From the NCBI GenBank assembly GCA_009691765.1, contig SIAO01000001.1, positions 62,001 to 126,000 on the forward strand: DNA of 64,000 bases, written 5' to 3'. Of the stretch, positions 26,208-33,752 are shown in pieces (within the stretch, counting starts at the first letter, position 1; every line of letters begins with the position of its first letter). Source of the DNA: Planctomycetota bacterium. Its GTDB lineage: Bacteria > Planctomycetota > GCA-002687715. The notes below the pieces were generated by a model, which was not told where the DNA came from, ran no database searches, and saw only the letters and a program-made list of their open reading frames with translations. A program made the position numbers and the translations under genes.

Positions 26208-27235
26208 AAGCGCTGCTGCTCTTGGTCGTTGCGTTTCTTTTGCAAGCGTGGCTGCGCCCTGACACGCAGGAAGGCGTAGCTGTTGCGCGCTCGACACGAA
26301 CGACGGCTTCCAGCTTGGTGTTCAGTGGCGCACGGCCGCTGCTCGCGCGTTGGCTCTGGTTCGACTTTGAAGCCTCGCTCGGCAAAGGCGCGTTGCCGCA
26401 GGCGCTCGACGATCTGCGCTTGTTGCTTCTTGTCGGCAGCGAAGACCCGCGTGCAGCGTTGCACCTCGCGCGTTTTCTCGCGTTTGATGTCGCGCCACGT
26501 GAGGGTGTTGCTCCAGAGCGTATGCAGCGTGTGTTTGAAGCCGAGAGCATCATCGCCCGAGCGCGCACGCAGTTCCCTTTGGATCCGCATTTGCCCTTGC
26601 TGCACGCGCAGATTCTTTCGATGCCTTGGACTGCGGAGCCACAGCTTCACGCAGTTTGGAGTCGGCGGCATGGTTGCACGCCAGCGCGCCAAGCAGCACG
26701 TGAGTTCGCTGAAGTGCTGCGCCTTGCTCCTGGCAGTCCGCACTCAGCCTTGTTGGCGGGGGATGCAGCACGAGTGGCAGGGATTGAAAGTGTCTTGACG
26801 GGCGCTTCCGGTGGCTGGGATGAGATCCTCGCGAGTGCGGCCATGATTAAACGAGGTCACTCTGCAGCCGGTGAGACGCTGTTGCAACTCACCTCTGCGT
26901 GGCAGGGCGCTGCTCGTGCCATGCAAGAAGGCGATGCAGCGGCGGCCGCTGTCGCGCTTGCCTCGGCCGTCCAATGCGAACTCCCGGGTGAGGAGGCGGG
27001 TTTCATCCGCGCCATGGTCCCAGAGTTCTGCGAGAAACTGACGCCGCAAGACGCTGCTTCGGCTGCGCGCGCCTTGTCCGCGGTTGAGGCCCTGCATAGC
27101 ATCATCAACCACACGGCAGCGGTTGGTATGGACCAACGAGCGCCCGCTGCACTACAGCGCCTCGTGCAGCACATTGTGGCGGCGGACCGAGACATGCGTG
27201 AGCGACTTCCAAAGCCGCTGCGCCCGGAGAAGTGA
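26204..27235 (+). CDS. Hypothetical membrane-anchored helical-repeat protein in ABC operon
   Basis: 343 residues. It begins with one hydrophobic segment (MKALLLLVVAFLLQAWL), an uncleaved anchor or signal. The rest is alpha-helical and alanine/leucine-rich, with helix pairs that could be TPR-like repeats ('ALHLARFLAFD', 'AREFAEVLRLAPGSP'). No catalytic motif is visible. An ATGA overlap joins it to the ABC membrane subunit, so it is probably an accessory of that system. An open frame upstream to 25973 lies inside the permease gene and is not used. Confidence 0.7.
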   Translation: MKALLLLVVAFLLQAWLRPDTQEGVAVARSTRTTASSLVFSGARPLLARWLWFDFEASLGKGALPQALDDLRLLLLVGSEDPRAALHLARFLAFDVAPREGVAPERMQRVFEAESIIARARTQFPLDPHLPLLHAQILSMPWTAEPQLHAVWSRRHGCTPARQAAREFAEVLRLAPGSPHSALLAGDAARVAGIESVLTGASGGWDEILASAAMIKRGHSAAGETLLQLTSAWQGAARAMQEGDAAAAAVALASAVQCELPGEEAGFIRAMVPEFCEKLTPQDAASAARALSAVEALHSIINHTAAVGMDQRAPAALQRLVQHIVAADRDMRERLPKPLRPEK

Positions 27236-27241
27236 GAGAAG

Positions 27242-27625
27242 ATGGTCAAGACCCCGAATCCGAAGCCAGTCGTTATTGGCACCAGCATCGCCCACCTTGC
27301 GGCGGACATCATCCTCGACAAGAAGGGCACGGAATTGCTTGTGCTGGACATCTCGGAGTGCTGCGATCTTGCAGACTACATGGTGATCGCCACCGGCAGC
27401 AACAAGCGTCAAGTGCAAGCCATGGCGGAAGAGATCCGCAAGCAAGTCAAGGCACACAAGGTTTTGCCGCTGAGCGTCAACGGCCTTGCCAACGGTTGGT
27501 GGGTGCTGCTCGATTGCGGCAGCGTGTTGGTGCATGTCATGCAGCCAGAAGCGCGCAGGTTCTACAACCTTGAATCACTCTGGGCCGATGGCGTCGTGGT
27601 GCGCCGCGGCATCGACGCAGCGTGA
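27242..27625 (+). CDS. rsfS: Ribosomal silencing factor RsfS
   Basis: 127 residues of the RsfS/YbeB/Iojap family. The core 'ELLVLDISECCDLADYMVIATG' shape (conserved Asp-x-Ser and DYMVIATGS) and the WVLLDCGSVLVHV strand are clear. It binds L14 on the 50S subunit and blocks subunit joining under nutrient limitation. It follows the ABC operon after six bases and may be co-transcribed, though its usual partner nadD is absent. Confidence 0.93.
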   Translation: MVKTPNPKPVVIGTSIAHLAADIILDKKGTELLVLDISECCDLADYMVIATGSNKRQVQAMAEEIRKQVKAHKVLPLSVNGLANGWWVLLDCGSVLVHVMQPEARRFYNLESLWADGVVVRRGIDAA

Positions 27626-27628
27626 GGT

Positions 27629-28075
27629 TTACAGATGTCCTGGAAAGCCGGGGATCAATTTGCCATGCACGCCTGTGAGCGTGGTGCGCTGGCCGCTCGG
27701 CACACTCAAGATCAGTGCCGCGAGTGCGCGCAAGTCGTTGCTTTGCCCCACGCGCTGAATCGCCTTGCCGGAGCCGCGGAATGCGGTGCCATCTGCAGTG
27801 ACGAAGCCCATCATGTCGCCATGCACGTCGAGGACGCTGGTGACGGTGGTGCTGTCTGCGCCTTCACCTTGCAAGGTGCGCACACTGCCGATGCACTTGC
27901 CGCCAACATCCACATCGGCGCGACCCAGCAATTTTGTGGGAAGCGCAGCGGGTGCCGCCACTTGCGCGGAGGAGCAGCTCGTTTCGCAACTCGTGCAGGC
28001 TGTCGAGGCACAGTTGCAGGAGCAGAGAACCAAGGCGAGCACAACCAAAGACGAGAGAGTGTGAATTCGCTGCAT
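27629..28075 (-). CDS. Putative lipoprotein
   Basis: 148 residues from ATG 28075. A signal peptide with core SSLVVLALVL ends in a lipobox-like Leu-Cys-Ser-Cys, followed by a Cys/Ser-rich stretch with seven cysteines in about 20 residues. The mature part contains 'TTVTSVLDVHGDMMGFVTADGTAFRGSG'-like beta-strand sequence (split here only for recognition). No known domain is recognised. The cysteine cluster could bind metal or form disulfides. It is convergent with rsfS (three-base gap) and divergent from the helicase gene. Confidence 0.7.
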   Translation of the reverse strand: MQRIHTLSSLVVLALVLCSCNCASTACTSCETSCSSAQVAAPAALPTKLLGRADVDVGGKCIGSVRTLQGEGADSTTVTSVLDVHGDMMGFVTADGTAFRGSGKAIQRVGQSNDLRALAALILSVPSGQRTTLTGVHGKLIPGFPGHL

Positions 28076-28143
28076 CGCAGACCTTTCTGGATCGGCCGCG
28101 ATCGTAGCAGCCCGCGCGCTCTGCGCCACAGAAGAGGAACTCG

Positions 28144-30105
28144 GTGAATCTCACGGTTCGCGACATCCTCGGGCAAGGCGGCGCCTTGTCGCGGCGGCAG
28201 GAAAACTTTCGCGAGCGCGCAACGCAGCTGAGCATGGCTGAAGCCGTGGCTGCGAGCTTTGCGGAAAAGCACCATCTCGTGTGCGAAGCGCCGACAGGGG
28301 TTGGCAAGAGTCTTGCTTATCTCGTGCCCTCCGTGCTCGCTCTCGGCAAACATGTTCGTCGTGTTGTCGTGGCGACGCACACGGTGGCTCTGCAAGATCA
28401 GTTGCTCCAGAAAGACTTGCCGTTGCTTCAGAGTACGCTGCCGTACGAGTTCACAGCCGTGCGCGCCGTCGGGCGTGGCCGCTATGTAGGGCTGCGGCGC
28501 TTGCGCATTGCGCTCCATGAAGCCCGCGAGCTTTTCCCCGATGCAGAACGCCAGGAAGCGCTGGAGCGAGTTGCGGAGTTTGTGGAGGAAGACGGCGTGG
28601 ATGGCACGCGCGACGAAATGGACCTGCGCGTCCCGGATGATGTCTGGATCGAAGTGCATTCGGACGGCGACAATTGTCAAGGAGCTCGCTGCGCTCACCA
28701 TGAACAATGCTTTTGGTTTGGCGCGCGGCGCCGCCTTGAACAGGCGGACATCATCGTGGCGAATCACGCACTGGTCATGCGCGATCTTGCCCTGCGCCGC
28801 GTGGGTGTTCAGTTGCTCCCAGACTATGACGCGCTGATTCTCGACGAAGCGCATTGTGTTGAGCAGGTGGCCCAAGATTGCTTTGGTCGCGAAGTGCGGC
28901 AGTCTTCGCTGCTCGGAGTGCTGACACGCCTGCGCGGCAAGGGCGCTGCACGTGGGTTACTCGACCGCGCTCATTGCAAGCCGGAAGTTGGGGTTCAGGT
29001 GCTGCGTTGCATTGAATCCACGCGCGCGCAGTTCGCTCTGGTGGGCGAGTGGCACGCACAGAATCCGCTGATGAACGGACGGCTGAATGAGCCGGGGTGC
29101 ATCGACAATGTGTTGTCTTTGACACTGCGGAGTTTCGTCAGCGCGCTGGACAATGCTGCCGGCGAAGCGGAGGAAAGCCACGCTGCCGAGTTGCGCTCTG
29201 CTGCGCTGCGGCTGAACGCGGCTGCGGACGACCTCGAAGAGGTCTTGCAGTTGCGTGACGAGGACCACGTGCAATTCGCAGAGGATGCCGGCACCAAGAG
29301 CGCTGCCCTCATGGCGCGTCCCATCGATGTGGCTGCAGTGCTCGAACGCGAGATGTTCTCCAAAGTGCCCGTGGTCGTGCTCACGAGTGCGACTTTGGCC
29401 ACCGGCCCAGCGGCATCGGATTTGAATCACTTCGTCGCAAAAATCGGCGCCGAGAATGCTCTGCGCCTCGTGCTCCCATCACCTTTCGATTTCGGGGCAC
29501 AGGCAGAGCTTCACATCGTGAAGGGGCTGCCGAAGCCAGATGAGCCTGCGTTCGTTGAACGCGCTTGCGCCGTTCTCAAAGAGTATTTGCAACGCACAGG
29601 CGGGGGCGCGTTTTTGCTTTTTACGAGCCGCAAGATGATGGAGGAGTTTCGCGTTGTACTTTGGGGCTGGCTGCAAACGCGAGGGTGGCTCACTCTCGTG
29701 CAGGGTGGCGAGTTCGATCGCAGTAGCATGCTGGAGCGCTTTCGCAGTGACGGGAACGCGGTGCTGTTTGGCTTAGAGAGCTTCTGGCATGGCGTCGATG
29801 TTCCCGGACCGGCGCTGCGCCTTGTTGTCATTCCGCGTCTGCCATTTCCGGTGCCTACGGAACCTTTGCAACAAGCACAGGCTCGGCGTGCAGAAGCACG
29901 CGGACAGAATGCCTTCCGGCACATCTCGTTGCCGACCGCCGTTGTGCGCTTCCGCCAAGGGTTCGGGCGCCTGATCCGTAGCGAAGACGATGAGGGCATC
30001 GTGCTGTGTCTCGACGTGCGCATGCACGAGAAACCGTATGGACGCCAGTTCCAGCGTGGCGCCAGCGGGGCCCCTATCACAGTGGTGGATTGCACTCCAC
30101 AGTGA
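28144..30105 (+). CDS. DinG/XPD-family ATP-dependent DNA helicase with incomplete Fe-S motif
   Basis: 653 residues. Superfamily 2 helicase motifs: Walker A APTGVGKS (49-56), DEAH (234-237), LTSATLA (motif III), and the C-terminal 'FWHGVDVPG' and 'FGRLIRSEDDEG' (motif VI). In DinG/YoaA four cysteines ligate a 4Fe-4S cluster. Three are here (Cys178, Cys183, Cys189) with the same spacing as the last three of E. coli DinG. The position of the first, after 'GR-Y', is Gly116. It probably unwinds D-loops or R-loops. GTG start with AGAGGA seven bases upstream. Confidence 0.9.
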   Translation: MNLTVRDILGQGGALSRRQENFRERATQLSMAEAVAASFAEKHHLVCEAPTGVGKSLAYLVPSVLALGKHVRRVVVATHTVALQDQLLQKDLPLLQSTLPYEFTAVRAVGRGRYVGLRRLRIALHEARELFPDAERQEALERVAEFVEEDGVDGTRDEMDLRVPDDVWIEVHSDGDNCQGARCAHHEQCFWFGARRRLEQADIIVANHALVMRDLALRRVGVQLLPDYDALILDEAHCVEQVAQDCFGREVRQSSLLGVLTRLRGKGAARGLLDRAHCKPEVGVQVLRCIESTRAQFALVGEWHAQNPLMNGRLNEPGCIDNVLSLTLRSFVSALDNAAGEAEESHAAELRSAALRLNAAADDLEEVLQLRDEDHVQFAEDAGTKSAALMARPIDVAAVLEREMFSKVPVVVLTSATLATGPAASDLNHFVAKIGAENALRLVLPSPFDFGAQAELHIVKGLPKPDEPAFVERACAVLKEYLQRTGGGAFLLFTSRKMMEEFRVVLWGWLQTRGWLTLVQGGEFDRSSMLERFRSDGNAVLFGLESFWHGVDVPGPALRLVVIPRLPFPVPTEPLQQAQARRAEARGQNAFRHISLPTAVVRFRQGFGRLIRSEDDEGIVLCLDVRMHEKPYGRQFQRGASGAPITVVDCTPQ

Positions 30106-30211
30106 CCGTTTTCGAGGACAGCGAAGGAAGGCTCGCGCTCGCCCGGACTCTCGGAGGCCTGTTTCATGGCGTCTATGGGTGTTTTGGCATTCCGTGAACA
30201 TTTCTCCACAG

Positions 30212-30226
30212 TGGCACGGATTTTGC
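30212..30226 (+). promoter_or_regulatory. Sigma-54 (-24/-12) promoter of the ECF sigma gene
   Basis: TGGCACGGATTTTGC matches the sigma-54 consensus TGGCAC-N5-TTGC, with the invariant GG and GC exactly ten bases apart. Transcription would start near 30238, 33 bases before the ATG. It would require an activator such as the NtrC-family protein encoded at 8995. Confidence 0.75.
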
Positions 30227-30270
30227 GTATTCCCTCGTGCCGTCCTCTATGGGTAGGACAGGAGAAAGCC

Positions 30271-30876
30271 ATGGACACCCAAAGCGCTCACGAGGTAGTC
30301 GCCGTCCGGGAACTGGTGGACTGTCGCGCTGAAGAGAAGCGCCAGATCATCGCCGCTCAGGCGGGTGATTTGAACGCTTTCGAAGCTCTCGTCCGCCGCC
30401 ACGAGCGCAAGGTGCTCTGGATCGCGCGCTCCTTGGTTGGAAACACCGAAGATTCCAAGGATATCGCGCAAGAAACCTTCCTCCGCGTTTGGCAAGCGCT
30501 GCCCCGCTTCCAAGTGCAATTCAACTTCTACACGTGGTTGCACCGCATCGTGGTGAACTTGAGCATCGATCATTTACGCAAGCATGGTCGTTTGCACCGC
30601 CACGCCTTGGAAGAGCAAGAAGAATTGTTGCTCGCGAGCGAGAGCCCCGAAGGCGTTGCTGAGCAGCATGAGCTGGGCGAGCGCATTCAGGGTGTGCTCA
30701 ATCAACTGCCAGCCAAGTACCGCATGGTGTTGGTGTTGCGCGATGTGCAAGAACTGTCTTGCGCCGAGATCAGTCGCATCATTCAGTGCACTCCGGCCAA
30801 CGCGCGCTGGCGCCTGCACCGTGCACGCACGCTGTTCCGCGAGGCTTGGAACCGCATCATGGCGACGTCTCCATAG
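30271..30876 (+). CDS. ECF-type RNA polymerase sigma factor
   Basis: 201 residues. Region 2 spans about 25-95 ('EALVRRHERKVLWIARSLVG', 'AQETFLRVW') and region 4 about 130-190 ('LPAKYRMVLVLRDVQELS', 'CTPANARWRLHRAR'). No long C-terminal extension. It redirects RNA polymerase to a specific regulon, usually held by an anti-sigma factor, but none is encoded next to it. The ATG at 30271 has AGGAGA eight bases upstream. A near-consensus sigma-54 promoter lies 45 bases before the start. Confidence 0.92.
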   Translation: MDTQSAHEVVAVRELVDCRAEEKRQIIAAQAGDLNAFEALVRRHERKVLWIARSLVGNTEDSKDIAQETFLRVWQALPRFQVQFNFYTWLHRIVVNLSIDHLRKHGRLHRHALEEQEELLLASESPEGVAEQHELGERIQGVLNQLPAKYRMVLVLRDVQELSCAEISRIIQCTPANARWRLHRARTLFREAWNRIMATSP

Positions 30877-30896
30877 GAGCAGAAAGTGCGCTGAGC

Positions 30897-30924
30897 GTGA
30901 CAGGCCCCCGGTGTCGCGTATCCT
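30897..30924 (+). promoter_or_regulatory. Candidate promoter of the tRNA-Met gene
   Basis: GTGACA (30897-30902), 16-base spacer, TATCCT (30919-30924), ending ten bases before the tRNA. A TATCCT box also precedes ychF at 31997-32002. Confidence 0.5.
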
Positions 30925-30934
30925 GTGCGCGAAC

Positions 30935-31008
30935 GGGCCCTTAGCTCAGTTGGTAAGAGCAGGCGACTCATAATCGCTTGGTCCCAGGTTCGACTCCTGG
31001 AGGGCCTA
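30935..31008 (+). tRNA. tRNA-Met (anticodon CAT)
   Basis: A 74-base cloverleaf without encoded CCA. The acceptor stem GGGCCCT pairs with AGGGCCT, including one G-U pair at the end. The D-stem is GCTC/GAGC. The anticodon stem GGCGA/TCGCT encloses CTCATAA with anticodon CAT at 30969-30971. The T-stem CCAGG/CCTGG encloses TTCGACT. The first pair is not the C-A mismatch of an initiator, so it is elongator Met, or Ile if the C is modified to lysidine. Confidence 0.93.
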
Positions 31009-31011
31009 TAA

Positions 31012-31031
31012 CCTCGGCAAAAAACCGAAGG
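31012..31031 (+). terminator. Weak hairpin terminator after tRNA-Met
   Basis: CCTCGG and CCGAAGG pair with one bulged A around CAAAAAA, followed by ATCTTATTTCT. The stem is short and the T-run interrupted. Confidence 0.4.
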
Positions 31032-31102
31032 ATCTTATTTCTATGGCAAGGTGGCGAATGAGGGGCGCATGAGCTTGTAGAGGCGCTGTAAACTCACAGC
31101 GA

Positions 31103-31511
31103 GTGCGGAGCCCAATACATCAGTGTTGTGCAGCCTTGTTGTTTTTCGGCCTGTGCGGGATTGGGTTGAGTCAAAGTCCTCAAGCCGCCGTGGACTACGG
31201 CCGCCAGATTCGCCCGATCCTCGCGTCACGGTGTTTCACCTGCCATGGCCCTGATGGTGCGAAACGCGAAGCAGAACTACGGCTCGATTTGTCCGAGTGC
31301 TGGTAGCGAGTGGGCGCACAATCCTGTGGATCACTTTGTCGCAGCGGCGCATGAGCAGCGCGCCCGCTTTGCTGCGGATACTGCTGCGGCGGAGCAGGTG
31401 TTGTCGCACGATGAACATCCGCGCCCGATGGTGGACAAGGCCGAGTGCGCTGCGTGGACGCTGCTGTGCAGTGTGTTGTTGAACCTCGACGAAACGTTGA
31501 CGAGAAACTGA
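31103..31511 (+). pseudogene. Internally deleted planctomycete cytochrome/DUF1549/DUF1553 gene
   Basis: The first part encodes a signal peptide and the start of a planctomycete cytochrome domain: 'GRQIRPILASRCFTCHGPDG' contains the heme-binding C-x-x-C-H, then 'LRLDLS'. That frame stops at 31304-31306. In a second frame, from about 31310, comes what looks like the far C-terminus of a DUF1553 protein: 'RARFAADTAAAEQVL', then '[19 protein letters not shown]' and TGA. Intact relatives are usually 700-1000 residues, so most of the gene, including the DUF1549 and DUF1553 cores, is missing. The two ends are out of frame, so it cannot give a functional product. Confidence 0.75.
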
Positions 31512-31536
31512 GCTGTCCAATCCATTCACTGAAGCC

Positions 31537-31968
31537 ATGAACATGAATCGGCGCCAACTTCTTGGCAGTGCGGCTTATGGATTGGGCGCTGTAGCTCTTG
31601 GCAGTTTGATGCGTGATGGTCAGCCAGAGCCGACGCCGACGCCGGAGGGCATTCTCTTGCCTGGAGACGGACGCACGATTTATTCACAGGGTCAACTCAG
31701 CAACGACAACTATGGGCGCGATCACCACGGGCGCTGTTTCACGATCTTCCTCGCTGGCGGTGGCATCAAGCCGGGGTTCGAGTACGGACGGACCGACGAC
31801 TACTCTTGGAACATCGTGAAAAACCCCGTTCATGTTCGCGACCTGCACGCCACCATCCTGCATTGCCTTGGGATCCGCCACGACAAGCTCGTCTACCCCT
31901 TCATGGGTTTGGACCAACGCCTGACCGGGACGGAACCCGCGCGTGTGGTGACCGAGCTCCTCGCCTAG
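31537..31968 (+). pseudogene. Internally deleted DUF1501-family gene (intact 143-codon frame)
   Basis: The N-terminus has a Tat-like signal ([20 protein letters not shown]) as in DUF1501 proteins. After about 15 linker residues the sequence jumps to the C-terminal end of the family: '[20 protein letters not shown]', the glycine-rich 'LAGGGIKPG' and the '[15 protein letters not shown]' segment. Full-length DUF1501 proteins (sulfatase-like fold) have about 400-480 residues, so roughly 300 internal residues are absent. Unlike its upstream neighbour the junction is in frame, and a short exported protein could still be made. DUF1553 and DUF1501 genes normally sit in this order in Planctomycetota. 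Confidence 0.75.
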
Positions 31969-31973
31969 AACGA

Positions 31974-32002
31974 TTGGTGCGCTGCGCTGCGGCACGTATC
32001 CT
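31974..32002 (+). promoter_or_regulatory. Candidate promoter of ychF
   Basis: TTGGTG (31974-31979), 17-base spacer, TATCCT (31997-32002), 24 bases before the ATG. The -35 match is modest. Confidence 0.4.
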
Positions 32003-32025
32003 GCCGCGCTCCAGCGGGGATCACC

Positions 32026-33117
32026 ATGGCACTTTCTTGCGGCATTGTCGGCCTTCCCAACGTTGGGAAGAGCACCATCTTTTCAGCACTCACGTCCGCG
32101 CAGGCGGAACGGGGCAATTACCCCTTTTGCACCATCGAACCCAACGTGGCTGTGGTGGATGTGCCCGATCCCGTCTTGCCGACGCTCCGGCGCCACATCA
32201 GCTCTGAAAAGATCATTCCAGCAAGCTGTCGCATCGTGGATATTGCAGGCCTTATCGAAGGTGCGTCTCGCGGTGAAGGCATGGGTAATCAGTTTCTCGC
32301 CAACATTCGCGAATGCGACGCCATCATGCAGGTCGTGCGTTGCTTCGAGAGCACTGTCGTGCTGCGCGAAGGAGCGGTGAACCCAGCGAAGGACATGGGC
32401 CTCATCGAAACGGAACTGATGCTGGCCGATTTGCAGACGCTGGAGAAGACCCTCGAACGCTCTGGGCGCGCGGCCAAGAGTGGCGACAAGGATGCAATTG
32501 TGTTTGACGGCGCAGTGAGGCGCGCCGCCGAGGCGTTGAATGCCGGCACTCTGTTGCGAGCCGTGGATTGGAAGCTCACCGAGCGCGAGGCGTTGAAGCC
32601 GCTTTGCTTGATGACCATGAAGCCCATGCTCTATGTCGCGAACGTGGCTGATGATGATTGCGCCGGTACCAGCAAGCATTCGCTCGCTGTCGCTGAGCAA
32701 GCGGCGCTGAGTCATGCGGAATGGCTTCCGATTTGCGGCGACATGGAATGTGAACTGCGCACTCTCGATGAATCGGAGCGCGGAGCATTCATGGAGCAGT
32801 TGGGAATGACAGAGCCCGGTCTCGACCGGCTTGTGCGCTCGGTTTATCGATTGCTGGGTTTGCAGACCTACTACACCGCTGGCCCGAAAGAGATTCGCGC
32901 GTGGACGATTCCCAGTGGCGCCACAGCCCCGGAAGCTGCTGGTGTCATTCACACCGATTTCGAGAAGGGTTTCATCCGCGCGCAGATTTACTCGGTCGCA
33001 GATATAGAAGAGCTGGGTGACGAAGCCACGATCAAGGCCTCGGGCCGCCTACGCACCGAAGGCCGGGACTATCGCATGCGCGAAGGCGATGTTTGCCACT
33101 TCTTGACCAACCGCTGA
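32026..33117 (+). CDS. ychF: Redox-regulated ATPase YchF (Obg-like)
   Basis: 363 residues, the usual length. P-loop GLPNVGKST near the N-terminus, the 'IVDIAGLIEGASRGEGMGNQ' switch region (AGLI-GAS), and a C-terminal TGS domain with 'EIRAWTI' and the 'FEKGFIRAQIY' segment. YchF binds ATP in preference to GTP, associates with ribosomes, and in E. coli influences the oxidative-stress response. A CGGGGA ribosome binding site precedes the ATG. Its stop abuts that of the convergent GroES gene. Confidence 0.96.
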   Translation: MALSCGIVGLPNVGKSTIFSALTSAQAERGNYPFCTIEPNVAVVDVPDPVLPTLRRHISSEKIIPASCRIVDIAGLIEGASRGEGMGNQFLANIRECDAIMQVVRCFESTVVLREGAVNPAKDMGLIETELMLADLQTLEKTLERSGRAAKSGDKDAIVFDGAVRRAAEALNAGTLLRAVDWKLTEREALKPLCLMTMKPMLYVANVADDDCAGTSKHSLAVAEQAALSHAEWLPICGDMECELRTLDESERGAFMEQLGMTEPGLDRLVRSVYRLLGLQTYYTAGPKEIRAWTIPSGATAPEAAGVIHTDFEKGFIRAQIYSVADIEELGDEATIKASGRLRTEGRDYRMREGDVCHFLTNR

Positions 33118-33504
33118 TCAGAAGTCCTCAGGCAAGCTGTCGGGCACTTTGGTTTCGCGCACGATCACGAGCATCGCTGCATAGGGCACGACCAGATACT
33201 TGTCACCTTCAAAGGTGATTTCCATGGCGGCTTTGCGGAAAAAAACGGTGGTGTCACCAATTGCTACCTGCATGGGCAGGTAACGCGGCTGCGAGGTGGC
33301 GAGCTTCCACGGTTCGCTGTCTTCGTCGAGGGGAGGTAAGGCTGTGCCCGGCCCAACGGCGACAACAATGCCGCTCTGCACGGCTTCTTTGTCGAGAGCG
33401 CCAGGTGGCAGCAGCAGACCGACTTGCGTGCGCGATTCCCCCTCCTCGAGTTTGACCAGCACACGGTCTCCAACAACGTGTAGCGACTTACGGCCCTTTT
33501 GCAT
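33118..33504 (-). CDS. Solitary GroES-like co-chaperonin with insertion
   Basis: 128 residues against about 95 for standard GroES. The N-terminal strand 'LHVVGDRVLVKLEE', the mobile-loop region 'TQVGLLLPPGA', 'VVAVGPGT' and the C-terminal 'YLVVPYAAMLVIV' fit the Cpn10 fold. About 30 extra residues are inserted after the VGPG turn, in the roof-loop area, before 'VAIGDTTVFFRK'. No groEL is nearby and no CIRCE element was found upstream. It may serve a paralogous GroEL or have diverged in function. The ATG at 33504 begins family similarity. Confidence 0.82.
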   Translation of the reverse strand: MQKGRKSLHVVGDRVLVKLEEGESRTQVGLLLPPGALDKEAVQSGIVVAVGPGTALPPLDEDSEPWKLATSQPRYLPMQVAIGDTTVFFRKAAMEITFEGDKYLVVPYAAMLVIVRETKVPDSLPEDF

Positions 33505-33752
33505 GCGCCGTGATCGTAGCGAGGCAAGTGCAACAAAGCCACGCTGCGTGTGAGGCTGTCTTTCAACAAGACCGCTGAACTTGATTAATTTCTCACGCGG
33601 CAAGGTCTGGTCAGCCCTCCAGTGTCTCAAAAAGCTACACCGCATGCACTCGGGTGCCGATGAGAAGTGCAACCGACAGGAGTTGTGGCAGTTTGTCGTC
33701 TGCCAAGCTCCTCGGTGTGTTACTGCATTCACTACGGAAGTGGGCTAACTGT

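Noticed and set aside
25868-26743. 291-residue minus-strand frame
   Set aside because: Antisense to the coupled ABC membrane-subunit and partner genes, with no recognisable motif.
33505-33752. CIRCE heat-shock operator upstream of the GroES-like gene
   Set aside because: No TTAGCACTC-N9-GAGTGCTAA-like inverted repeat is present in this region.
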